A stretch of DNA of 10,093 nucleotides from Alcaligenaceae bacterium (GTDB lineage: Bacteria > Pseudomonadota > Gammaproteobacteria > Burkholderiales > Burkholderiaceae_B), in NCBI GenBank assembly GCA_947380655.1, contig CANCRX010000109.1, positions 1 through 10,093 of the forward strand. Direction: 5' to 3'. Positions 1 through 6,866 of the stretch are shown piece after piece. The translations under genes and the position numbers were made by a program. Within the stretch, counting starts at the first letter, position 1; every line of letters starts with the position of its first letter. The notes under the pieces are model-generated. The model was not told where the DNA came from and searched no databases. It was given only the letters and a program-made list of their open reading frames with translations.

Positions 1-1
1 T

Positions 2-340
2 CATATGGGGCGAGTCGATGCGAATCTTGGCATCGATCATCAGCACTTCCAGGATTTCTGTCGATTACTAGAATTACCGGGCTTCATGGTCAAGGTCAGC
101 GGCATCGATCGCATCGATTCCAAGCCTCCATACGAACAAGGTATTCCATTCGCCAAGTACCTAGTGCGCAATTATCCTGATCAATGCATCTGGGGCAGCG
201 ACTGGCCTCATCCTAACCACACACATGTTCCTGATGATGGCATGCTGATTGACTCACTTGCACTGATTGCACCCAAACCCGATCTGCTTCATCAGGTCCT
301 GGTCGATAACCCACAAAAACTCTATCGCTTTACAGCTTGA
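2..340 (+). CDS. LigI-like amidohydrolase, C-terminal part (5' end outside window)
   Basis: This is the last 112 codons of a metal-dependent or LigI-type hydrolase of the amidohydrolase superfamily, close to 2-pyrone-4,6-dicarboxylate (PDC) lactonase. The frame is open to the left edge: the first full codon is His, then Met-Gly-Arg, matching the family's DHMGR strand, so the ATG at 5 is internal rather than a start. Near the C-terminus is WGSDWPHPN (about residues 63-71 counted from the ATG at 5), whose Asp corresponds to the conserved catalytic Asp of the barrel's last strand. It is followed by the PDDG and LVDNPQKLYRF ending typical of LigI relatives. LigI opens the pyrone lactone in protocatechuate 4,5-cleavage, but relatives act on other lactones such as galactarolactone, so the substrate is open. 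It ends 11 bases before the SDR gene and is probably co-transcribed with it. Family assignment is firm, substrate is not. Confidence 0.88.
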   Translation, partial: HMGRVDANLGIDHQHFQDFCRLLELPGFMVKVSGIDRIDSKPPYEQGIPFAKYLVRNYPDQCIWGSDWPHPNHTHVPDDGMLIDSLALIAPKPDLLHQVLVDNPQKLYRFTA

Positions 341-351
341 AGGAGCGCAAC

Positions 352-1152
352 ATGACAGGTCGTATTGAGGGTAAAGTCGCACTCATCATGGGTGCGGGTT
401 CGGTCGGTCCGGGCTGGGGCAATGGTCGTGCCATTGCCACCCGTTTCGCTGAAGAAGGCGCAAAAATTTTCGGCGTAGATCGTGATCTCGATCGCATGGC
501 TGAAACCATCGAACGCGTCAAAGCAGCGGGCGCGGAAATAGAAACTGCATTTTGTGATGTCACTTCTCATCAAAGTATTCAGGATGCTGTGGCAGCCTGT
601 GTAGCGCGTTTTGGCCGCATCGACATCCTCGTCAACAACGTGGGTGGCTCAGCCGCTGGCGGTCCGGTAGAAATGTCAGAAGAAGTCTGGGATTCACAAG
701 TCGATACAAATTTGAAAAGCGTTTTCCTCACCTGCAAACACGTATTGCCGATCATGGAAAAACAAGGCAGTGGCGCCATCATTAATATGGCCTCTACTTC
801 TGGAACACGCTGGACAGGATCAGCTCAGGTTGCTTATGCAGCGACTAAAGCGGGTGTCATCCAGATGTCCAAAGTCATCGCCATCCAGTATGCAAAAAAA
901 GGCATTCGAGTCAATACTGTTGTGCCTGGACAGTTGCATACCCCCATGGTTGAAGTCCGCCTGGCAGGACAGCGTGCGGGTGGCGATGTCACAAAGCTAC
1001 TGGAACAGCGCCAGGCGCGTATTCCCCTACCCTTCATGGGCGATGGTCGAGATACCGCCAATGCGGCGCTATATCTGGCATCGGACGAAGCGCGCTTTGT
1101 CACAGGTACAGAAATAGTTGTCGATGGTGGAATGTCGGTACGTTGCGGTTAA
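352..1152 (+). CDS. SDR family NAD(P)-dependent oxidoreductase
   Basis: Classical short-chain dehydrogenase/reductase of 266 aa, a cytoplasmic alcohol/ketone oxidoreductase. The ATG at 352 is chosen because AGGAG sits at 341-345, six bases upstream; an in-frame TTG at 337 lies within the preceding gene's end and has no such site. The Rossmann motif is an expanded glycine loop (GAGSVGPGWGNG, residues 14-25) rather than plain TGxxxGxG, with Met13 at the usual Thr position. An Asp at residue 43, after the second strand, hints at NAD preference. Further motifs are CDV (68-70), NNVGG (95-99), probable catalytic Ser148, and YAATK with Tyr162 and Lys166. The C-terminus VTGTEIVVDGGMS is typical. The position between a lactone-type hydrolase and a Bug receptor suggests a role in oxidising or reducing a hydroxy-acid or lactone in the same pathway. 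The actual substrate cannot be read from the sequence. Confidence 0.93.
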   Translation: MTGRIEGKVALIMGAGSVGPGWGNGRAIATRFAEEGAKIFGVDRDLDRMAETIERVKAAGAEIETAFCDVTSHQSIQDAVAACVARFGRIDILVNNVGGSAAGGPVEMSEEVWDSQVDTNLKSVFLTCKHVLPIMEKQGSGAIINMASTSGTRWTGSAQVAYAATKAGVIQMSKVIAIQYAKKGIRVNTVVPGQLHTPMVEVRLAGQRAGGDVTKLLEQRQARIPLPFMGDGRDTANAALYLASDEARFVTGTEIVVDGGMSVRCG

Positions 1153-1168
1153 TGCTGGAGACAACGAA

Positions 1169-2140
1169 ATGAACACATTCAAAGCATTTAAATTATTGTC
1201 ACAGCTTGTCGGTGTAACGGTATTAACGGCAGCGAGCCTCAATACCTTCGCCCAAACAAAATCGATACGCATGATCGTGGCCTTTCCTCCAGGTGGTCCA
1301 GTTGATTTTGTTGCGCGCAGCATCAGCGAAACGCTTGGCAAAGAGCTCGGGCAGACCGTTATTGTCGAAAACAAACCCGGCGCCAATGGAATCATCGCTG
1401 CCGAATATGTCATTAAGTCTCCACCAGACGGCTCTGTTATCTGGTTTACGAGTGCAGGAGCTGTCGCAATTAATCCGGGGCTTTACCCCAAACTGCCCTA
1501 TAACCCCCTTACCGATTTAGCTCCGATATCGCTGGTTTCACGCAATGACGAGTTACTCGTGGTCAACCCAGGCAACCCTGCCACAGGTCCCAAAGACTTT
1601 GTTGATCATGCAATGAAACAACGTACCACGATGGCATCGTCTGGCATGGGAAGTGTTCCACATTTGGCCTCAGCATTATTGGGTGATGCAACCAAAGCGC
1701 AATTAGTCGATGTGCCTTACAAAGGTGCCGCGCCAGCGATCACTGACGTCATGGCTGGACATGTCGATGCTTTTTTTGGTGACGTGCCCGGCCTGATCAA
1801 TAACATTCGCGCGGGAAAATTAAAACCGATCGCGATGGCTGCCGATCAGCGCCATCCGTTGTTGCCTGAGATCAAAACTTTCAAGGAGATCGGCATCGAG
1901 GGCGTTGACTCAGATAACTGGTATGCCTTATTTACTGCAAAAGACACACCCGTTACAGAAATCTCCCGCCTCAATCAAGCTGTGGTCCGTACTCTGGATA
2001 CAGAATCAGTCAAGCAACGCTTACTGAACTCAGGCACGCTTCCAGCAAGCTCAACTCCGCAACAGCTAGGTGAGCTTTTAAAGAAAGATACGGAAAAATG
2101 GGCCCGAGTGATCCGTGAGAAAAATATAAAACCTGACTGA
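1169..2140 (+). CDS. Bug/TctC family tripartite tricarboxylate transporter substrate-binding protein
   Basis: Periplasmic solute receptor of 323 aa. The ATG at 1169 has GGAG at 1157-1160 and begins a Sec signal peptide: Lys5 and Lys8, a hydrophobic stretch over residues 13-22, and likely cleavage after Ala28 (TFA-Q). The mature protein opens with the Bug signature IRMIVAFPPGGPVDFVAR (33-50), in which Asp46 follows the PPGG loop that contacts a ligand carboxylate. Other family blocks are VENKPGANG, PPDG, YNPLTDLAPI and VPYKGAAPAITDVMAGHVD. Bug receptors bind carboxylates or other small organic molecules for TctAB-type transporters, and many are orphans; no membrane partner is visible here. It lies 16 bases after the SDR stop and is probably the last gene of that operon, so its ligand is likely the substrate or precursor handled by the two upstream enzymes. 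The family is certain, the ligand is unknown. Confidence 0.94.
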   Translation: MNTFKAFKLLSQLVGVTVLTAASLNTFAQTKSIRMIVAFPPGGPVDFVARSISETLGKELGQTVIVENKPGANGIIAAEYVIKSPPDGSVIWFTSAGAVAINPGLYPKLPYNPLTDLAPISLVSRNDELLVVNPGNPATGPKDFVDHAMKQRTTMASSGMGSVPHLASALLGDATKAQLVDVPYKGAAPAITDVMAGHVDAFFGDVPGLINNIRAGKLKPIAMAADQRHPLLPEIKTFKEIGIEGVDSDNWYALFTAKDTPVTEISRLNQAVVRTLDTESVKQRLLNSGTLPASSTPQQLGELLKKDTEKWARVIREKNIKPD

Positions 2141-2149
2141 CAGCAAGAC

Positions 2150-2184
2150 TCACTCAATATCTGACAGGCTTAGAGATTGAGTGA
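2150..2184. terminator. Hairpin between convergent genes, possible bidirectional terminator
   Basis: The arms TCACTCAAT (2150-2158) and ATTGAGTGA (2176-2184) are a perfect 9-bp inverted repeat. The 17-base spacer can pair further (TCTGA against TTAGA with one G.T pair, after one A.G mismatch). It lies in the 51-base gap between the stop of the Bug gene (2140) and the stop of the minus-strand M20 gene (2192). There is no clear T-run on either side, so a simple intrinsic terminator is not shown; it may be weak or only protect 3' ends. Confidence 0.45.
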
Positions 2185-2191
2185 TACAAAT

Positions 2192-3439
2192 CTAAGCAGA
2201 CATCATATCCAGGCAGGTTCGTGCCACGACTTTAGTGGCACGTCGCAAGTCTTCGAGCTCAAGCCTTTCATCGGGTTGTTTAGCACGGCTTTCCTCAACG
2301 GTTCGTGGGCCTGCACCATACAAAACGACCGGAATTCCTGCTTCGCAATACAAACGCGCATCAGCGTAAAGTGGAGTGCCGCACGCGGGTATTTTTTCAC
2401 CGAACATTTTTTCAGCGTGCTGCTGCAAGGCCGTCACAAGGGCATCGCTTCCTGGCAAGGGCTTGAGGGCACGCGCTAATAAAATACGACGTGTCTCAAC
2501 AGAGATACCAGGAATTGATTTCCAGACCTGGTCAATCGTTGTGCGAATGTCCTGCTCAACCGTATCAGGGTCTTCTTCGGGGATCATGCGGCGATCAAGT
2601 TTTAAGACAACCTTACCTGGAATCACGTTGGTGTTGGTGCCACCTTGTATCAGACCGATATTCAGGTAGGGATGATTAATACCGGGAACGGTGCTTGAAA
2701 TAGATTTATATTTTTCGTTCAAACCATACAAAGCGTTCATGATCTTTACCGCAGCCTGAAGTGCATCGACACCAGAGGTCGGTACCGCAGCGTGTCCCAT
2801 CTTGCCATGGACAGTCACCTCAAACTGCAAACAACCATTATGTGCCGTAATGATCTGATAGCTGAAGCCTGCAGCGATCGCCAGGTCAGGCTTTGTGAGA
2901 TTGTTTTTCAACAACCATCCCGGCCCTAACTCCCCACCAAATTCTTCATCATAAGTAAATTGCATTTCAATACGTCCCGCAAGCGGTACGCCCAGCGCCT
3001 CGAGTGCACGGACAGCAAATACATATGTTGAAAAATCACATTTACTGACTGCAGCAGCACGACCGTAAATACGGCCATCGTGAATCTCGCCTGCGTAGGG
3101 AGGATAAGTCCAACCATCGCCCGGAGGGACTACGTCACCATGTGCATTCAGTGCAAGGGTCTTGCCACCCGGCCCATACTGGCGCTTAACGATCAGATTC
3201 GTGATGGACTCCAGTCCTGCATCGACAACAACAGACTCAGGCACAGCGTAGGCCTCGGCATTCATATCGAACGCTTTCAACAATTGCGCCGTATGCAGTG
3301 CATGCGGCGTGTTGTTACCTGGTGGCGTATCGGTGGGGACCTGAATCACCGCCTGCAGGAATTTAACCTGTTCATCAAAATGCGCATCGATCCAGTGATC
3401 AAGTTTTGCGTAAAGTGCGTTTTTGTTGCTATCGCTCAT
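2192..3439 (-). CDS. M20 family metallopeptidase-like protein (ArgE/DapE/CPG2 fold), divergent metal site
   Basis: A 415-aa cytoplasmic protein of the M20 (ArgE/DapE/carboxypeptidase G2) fold, whose active members remove acyl or peptidyl groups from amino acids with two zinc ions. The ATG at 3439 has an AGGCG-type ribosome site 7 bases upstream. Seen: HGDVV with His100 and Asp102, DEEFGG with catalytic-type Glu165 and ligand-type Glu166, a dimerisation domain over about 205-315 including GKMGHAAVP (His216), and a C-terminal YADARLY block. Odd: the usual bridging Asp in GxxD-x-KG is Val131 (YGRAAAVSKC), the ligand Glu/Asp of the GEP motif is Gly191, and the C-terminal ligand His (AHxxDE) is Lys387 in AKQPDE. 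Asp135 lies four residues after Val131 and might substitute. It may be a subfamily with an altered site or an inactive partner. It is the last gene of the seven-gene cassette, 23 bases after the first M20 gene. Confidence 0.85.
   Translation of the reverse strand: MSDSNKNALYAKLDHWIDAHFDEQVKFLQAVIQVPTDTPPGNNTPHALHTAQLLKAFDMNAEAYAVPESVVVDAGLESITNLIVKRQYGPGGKTLALNAHGDVVPPGDGWTYPPYAGEIHDGRIYGRAAAVSKCDFSTYVFAVRALEALGVPLAGRIEMQFTYDEEFGGELGPGWLLKNNLTKPDLAIAAGFSYQIITAHNGCLQFEVTVHGKMGHAAVPTSGVDALQAAVKIMNALYGLNEKYKSISSTVPGINHPYLNIGLIQGGTNTNVIPGKVVLKLDRRMIPEEDPDTVEQDIRTTIDQVWKSIPGISVETRRILLARALKPLPGSDALVTALQQHAEKMFGEKIPACGTPLYADARLYCEAGIPVVLYGAGPRTVEESRAKQPDERLELEDLRRATKVVARTCLDMMSA
2220..2242. repeat. 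Perfect 8-bp inverted repeat inside the 3' end of the M20 gene
   Basis: The arms CGTGCCAC (2220-2227) and GTGGCACG (2235-2242) flank a 7-base loop and end 26 bases before the stop codon of the minus-strand M20 gene. The repeat is GC-rich and stable in RNA, but it is coding sequence (residues KVVART and neighbours) and no T-run follows on either strand. It could help stabilise or terminate the minus-strand transcript together with the hairpin at 2150-2184, or be chance. Confidence 0.3.
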
Positions 3440-3462
3440 TTAATATCGCCTGAATTTTAAAT

Positions 3463-4770
3463 TTATTTAGTACTAGCTAAATCAGTTTGAAACCCATCAA
3501 GCAGAGCCATAAAAGCCTGCGTCGCTAACGCTGCATCTTCTGCGGAAATAATTTCCAGAGGGTTATGGCTGATCCCACGATTGCCCCCACGCACAAATAG
3601 CATCGCTTGCGGCATGATGGTGTGGAGTTTCATCGCATCGTGCCCTGCACCACTGTTGAGTTTAAATATAGGTTGACCCACCGATTGAACAGCGCGCTCC
3701 CATCGCTGTTGGAGCTGAGGATCTGAAGGTGCAGCAGAGGCCCGCATCACCTCCGTGAAATCAAAATGAACCCCGCGACGCTCAGCGATGACGTGAGCCT
3801 GCGCCAAAATATCATTGACTAAGGCGTCGCGCTGATGATCAAAGGGTGCTCGCATATCCAGCGTAAACAAGCACTCGCCAGGAATCACATTAATTGAACC
3901 ACCTGGCACCTGCATCTGCCCCACGGTCGCCACAGAGCCATCATCTTGTCGCGCACGGGTTTCAGCCATCAGGCTAATCTCAGCGGCTGCAAGCAACGCA
4001 TCCTGGCGCATATTCATCGGCGTAGTACCTGCGTGCGCAGCCAAACCTGTTATTTTGCAGGTCGCGCGGACACCGGCGTTAATCGAAGTCACCACACCAA
4101 GCGGCAAGTTACCCTCACAGAGGATTGGACCTTGCTCGATATGTGCCTCGACAAAGCCAAGATATTTGGAAGGATCGCGTTTGAGCTGAGTGATATCCGC
4201 TATATCTCCTGATAACCCCGCAGTCTGCATGGCTTGCTTCATCGTCACACCATCGGCATCCTGCTGCGCCAGCCAGGTCGGATCAAAGTCTCCAGTCAAG
4301 GCACCCGAAGCAAGAAAGGTCGCGCGAAATCTCTGACCTTCTTCTTCTGAAAAGCCTACAACTTCAAAATCAAAAGGTAACCGTCGTTTCTGACGGACTA
4401 GCTCGGCAACACATGCAACGGGAATCAGTATCCCGAGTCGGCCATCATATTTACCGCCATTTCGTACGGTATCGTAATGTGAACCTGTGAGCAGGGTTTT
4501 AACCGGGACACAGCTGTCCTGAGAATCCGTACTGGAATGAGCGCTACGATAAATTCCGACCACGTTACCCACTGCGTCTGTAGTCACCTCATCAAATCCA
4601 GCTTCACGCATGATGGCCTGCAGTTCTGCAGCAGTCTTTATGTGTGCAGGAGTCAGATAGGTACAGGTAAGCTGATTTTTTTCAGCCCATTGAGGCTCAC
4701 TGAATTGAGCCAATTGTTCGGACCAATCCATAATACTTTTACCAGAACTCAACATGTTCTTAGCTCTCAT
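3463..4770 (-). CDS. M20 family amidohydrolase (allantoate / N-carbamoyl-L-amino-acid hydrolase class)
   Basis: A 435-aa cytoplasmic binuclear metal hydrolase. Family members split N-carbamoyl amino acids, allantoate, ureidoglycolate or beta-ureidopropionate, releasing ammonia and CO2. All expected metal and catalytic residues are visible: GSHYDTV with His98 and Asp100, GGKYDGRLG with bridging Asp109, SEEEG with Glu143/Glu144, EAHIEQGP with His210, and GISHNPLE with His402. AHAGTTPMNMRQDAL (245-259) and the SGAGHDA block (373-379) are also typical. The ATG at 4770 overlaps the regulator's stop as TAATG, suggesting coupled translation, but has no clear Shine-Dalgarno; an in-frame ATG at 4755 has GAGAG 8 bases upstream and one at 4731 is also possible, so the start is uncertain by up to 13 residues. 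Position behind an ABC importer and GntR regulator indicates hydrolysis of the imported compound. Motifs alone do not decide between carbamoyl amino acid and allantoate. Confidence 0.92.
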   Translation of the reverse strand: MRAKNMLSSGKSIMDWSEQLAQFSEPQWAEKNQLTCTYLTPAHIKTAAELQAIMREAGFDEVTTDAVGNVVGIYRSAHSSTDSQDSCVPVKTLLTGSHYDTVRNGGKYDGRLGILIPVACVAELVRQKRRLPFDFEVVGFSEEEGQRFRATFLASGALTGDFDPTWLAQQDADGVTMKQAMQTAGLSGDIADITQLKRDPSKYLGFVEAHIEQGPILCEGNLPLGVVTSINAGVRATCKITGLAAHAGTTPMNMRQDALLAAAEISLMAETRARQDDGSVATVGQMQVPGGSINVIPGECLFTLDMRAPFDHQRDALVNDILAQAHVIAERRGVHFDFTEVMRASAAPSDPQLQQRWERAVQSVGQPIFKLNSGAGHDAMKLHTIMPQAMLFVRGGNRGISHNPLEIISAEDAALATQAFMALLDGFQTDLASTK

Positions 4771-5465
4771 TAATGTGCTGAAATAGGTGGCATTAATGCC
4801 AGTTGCATATCTGTAAGTGATGAGTCCAGTTGAAGGTTAGCCTCAACGTTGTTCAAGTGTTTTTCCATGACTTGTCCTGCTAATTCGACGTTCTTACTTT
4901 CAATAGCACCGAGCAATTCCAGATGTTCATTGGAAGAATGCTCCGCTGACCTGCTTGTTTGGTAAAGCATGATAGCCAGAGTTGTTCGAGATATAAGCTG
5001 ACCCAATACTTCAGCTAAAACGTTATTTCCTGTTAGTTGGGCAATAAGCACATGAAAGTCTGCAAGCAACCTTGAGCGGCCACGCACATCAGATTTTAAG
5101 CAGGCCTGTTGCTCGGCTTTAAGGTGGTCACGCATCAGCTTAATATCGGTTTTTGTGACAGTTCTGGTGAACTCCTTAATCATAGACACTTCAATAAAAC
5201 GACGGATTGCGAAAATTTCACGTGTTTCCTGAACGGATGGCATAGCAACCGAAGCACCCTTTGCGGGTTCAAGCTTGACGAGACGCTCTCTCTCCAGTCG
5301 AATCAAAGCTTGCCTGACAATTGTTCGCGATACACCAAACATCGTGGCAAGATTTTGTTCAACTAATTTAGTACCAGCAGAAAGACGATGCTCAATAATG
5401 GCGTCTGTGATTGCAGCGGCAACCTTATCGGTTACGCTGCTGGAATTTATTTCAACAGTTTTCAT
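4770..5465 (-). CDS. GntR family transcriptional regulator, FCD (FadR-type) domain
   Basis: A 231-aa dimeric DNA-binding regulator. The N-terminal winged helix spans about residues 10-75, with the recognition segment LATMFGVSRTIVRQALIRLERERLV (39-63) typical of GntR proteins. The C-terminal part (about 80-215) is an all-helical FCD effector domain with DFHVLIAQLTGNN (136-148) and further histidines His181 and His203, candidates with His138 for the metal/ligand site. FadR-type regulators bind small carboxylic acids and commonly act as repressors released by the pathway substrate. The ATG at 5465 lies 2 bases after the ATPase stop and no Shine-Dalgarno is evident, so translation probably depends on coupling and the level is likely low. 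It is embedded in the operon, so it is expected to regulate itself together with the transporter; the palindrome at 8443-8464 is the best operator candidate. Confidence 0.93.
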   Translation of the reverse strand: MKTVEINSSSVTDKVAAAITDAIIEHRLSAGTKLVEQNLATMFGVSRTIVRQALIRLERERLVKLEPAKGASVAMPSVQETREIFAIRRFIEVSMIKEFTRTVTKTDIKLMRDHLKAEQQACLKSDVRGRSRLLADFHVLIAQLTGNNVLAEVLGQLISRTTLAIMLYQTSRSAEHSSNEHLELLGAIESKNVELAGQVMEKHLNNVEANLQLDSSLTDMQLALMPPISAH

Positions 5466-5467
5466 GA

Positions 5468-6229
5468 TTAATCGTGAATCGAAGATAGAAACTGTTTTAG
5501 TTCAGCAGTCTGCGGATTACCAAACAAGTCTGCTGGTGTTCCAATCTCATGAACACGCCCCTGATGCATAAAAACCACTCGATCACTTACGCGACGGGCA
5601 AAACTCATTTCATGTGTCACCATCAGCAATGTCATGCCCTCTTCTGCCAGACTTTCGACCACACGCAAAACCTCTCCGACTAGTTCTGGATCAAGAGCAG
5701 AGGTAATTTCATCACACAGCAGTACTGAAGGGCTCATTGCAAGTGCCCGCGCAATCGCAACACGCTGCTGCTGCCCACCAGAGAGCTGGTCTGGGAACGC
5801 ATCAAACTTATCACTCAGACCGACTCGATCAAGTAACTGCTGGGCACGTGCATGCGCCTGAGCAGAAGTTTCTTTTTTAACTAGTGTTGGCGCAAGCATG
5901 ATGTTGCGACCGACAGTTAAATGCGGAAATAGGTTAAAACTTTGAAAAATCATCCCTACGCGCTGCCTCAACGCACGCATAGCTGAACCATCATGATGCA
6001 GTAAAGGTAATTGATCCACGCTCAAGGAGCCAGCGTCGAACGCTTCAAGCCCATTGATGCAGCGCAAAAGCGTGCTTTTACCTGAACCGCTTTTACCAAT
6101 AATGGCAATGACCTCTCCAGGTGCGACATCTAAATCAATGCCTTTAAGAACCTCGTTGCTGCCAAAGGATTTGCGCAAGGCGCCAATCTGGACGATTGCA
6201 GGAGCGTGGATAGTTTCAGTTCCTTGCAT
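5468..6229 (-). CDS. Polar amino acid ABC transporter ATP-binding protein (GlnQ/HisP type)
   Basis: A 253-aa cytoplasmic ATPase that drives an importer. Motifs are complete: Walker A GKSGSGKST (45-53), Q-loop Gln96 in QSFNLFPHLTV, signature LSGGQQQRVAIARALA (149-164), Walker B VLLCDE (169-174), D-loop SALD, and switch His206 in VTHEM. FQSFNLFPHLTV and the VTHEM...F.R.V.DRV..M..G ending are characteristic of the GlnQ/HisP/ArtP group. The start at 6229 has AAGGAA 8 bases upstream and overlaps the end of the second permease by 14 bases. It forms one transporter with the two upstream permeases and the periplasmic binding protein. Calling it a glutamine or histidine system would go beyond the evidence, because ATPases of this group serve many ligands. 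Confidence 0.96.
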   Translation of the reverse strand: MQGTETIHAPAIVQIGALRKSFGSNEVLKGIDLDVAPGEVIAIIGKSGSGKSTLLRCINGLEAFDAGSLSVDQLPLLHHDGSAMRALRQRVGMIFQSFNLFPHLTVGRNIMLAPTLVKKETSAQAHARAQQLLDRVGLSDKFDAFPDQLSGGQQQRVAIARALAMSPSVLLCDEITSALDPELVGEVLRVVESLAEEGMTLLMVTHEMSFARRVSDRVVFMHQGRVHEIGTPADLFGNPQTAELKQFLSSIHD

Positions 6230-6866
6230 GGAGTTTTCCTTCTAGCGCACGCGCATATAGACTAATTGGGTAACACAGGACAAAATAAAGTAACGCGACA
6301 CAGCTATAAACTAGAAACGGTTTAAAGGTCGCGTTGGTAATCATGGAACCAGCTTTGGTTAATTCAATAAAACCAATGAGCGAAGCTAGCGCCGTACCTT
6401 TTACAACTTGAACGAGAAAACCAACAGTCGGAGGAATAGCAATTTTGACGGCTTGAGGCAAAATGACGTACTGCATTTGCTCCCGAAAATTCAATGCCAA
6501 GCTTTGAGCTGCCTCCCACTGGCCCTTAGGAATGGAGTTCACGCAACCGCGCCATATCTCTACAAGAAAAGCACTGGTATAAAGCGTTAACGCCAAACTA
6601 GCGGCGACCCAGGGTGAGAGCTCTACGCCAAACAATGCCAATCCAAAATAAGCGAGAAACAACTGCATCAGCAAAGGCGTACCTTGAAATAGTTGGATGT
6701 AGCCGGCGACAAAGGTTTGCGCCCCTCGAAATCTAGACATCCGCAGAACCAGGAGTGCCACACCGACCAGACCGCCACCAACAAAAGCGACAACGGAAAG
6801 AGCTACCGTCCAGCGCATTGCCAGCAAGAGATTGCGAAAAATATCCCAGAGTGTGAAATCAACCAC
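6216..6866 (-). CDS. Polar amino acid ABC transporter permease (second permease)
   Basis: Inner-membrane permease of 216 aa from a GTG at 6866. This start is preferred because TGGAG lies six bases upstream; an in-frame TTG at 6878 would add four residues but has no ribosome site. It overlaps the stop of the first permease by 8 bases. Hydrophobic segments lie at about 20-42, 62-80, 86-105, 146-166 and 186-206, the usual five-helix pattern of HisM/HisQ-type subunits. The QGTPLLMQLF block (61-70) and the EAA loop EAAQSLALNFREQMQYVILP (118-137), which docks the ATPase, are clear. In the EAA loop the usually invariant Gly is Ala, as in the partner permease. It pairs with the first permease to form the translocation pore. 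Confidence 0.92.
   Translation of the reverse strand: MVDFTLWDIFRNLLLAMRWTVALSVVAFVGGGLVGVALLVLRMSRFRGAQTFVAGYIQLFQGTPLLMQLFLAYFGLALFGVELSPWVAASLALTLYTSAFLVEIWRGCVNSIPKGQWEAAQSLALNFREQMQYVILPQAVKIAIPPTVGFLVQVVKGTALASLIGFIELTKAGSMITNATFKPFLVYSCVALLYFVLCYPISLYARALEGKLHARN

Noticed and set aside
337..351. Upstream TTG start for the SDR gene
   Set aside because: It lies inside the end of the preceding gene and lacks a ribosome site; the ATG at 352 has AGGAG six bases upstream.
834..1103. Minus-strand open frame inside the SDR gene
   Set aside because: The SDR motifs, including Tyr162/Lys166, are encoded on the plus strand through this stretch; the other frame shows no family signature.
1118..1168. 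Earlier in-frame ATG for the Bug receptor
   Set aside because: It would place 17 non-signal residues, encoded within the SDR gene, ahead of a good signal peptide; the ATG at 1169 has GGAG at correct spacing.
3080..3460. 126-residue open frame on the plus strand opposite the M20 gene
   Set aside because: No recognisable domain, no ribosome site, and the opposite strand carries a clear M20 family protein through the whole interval.
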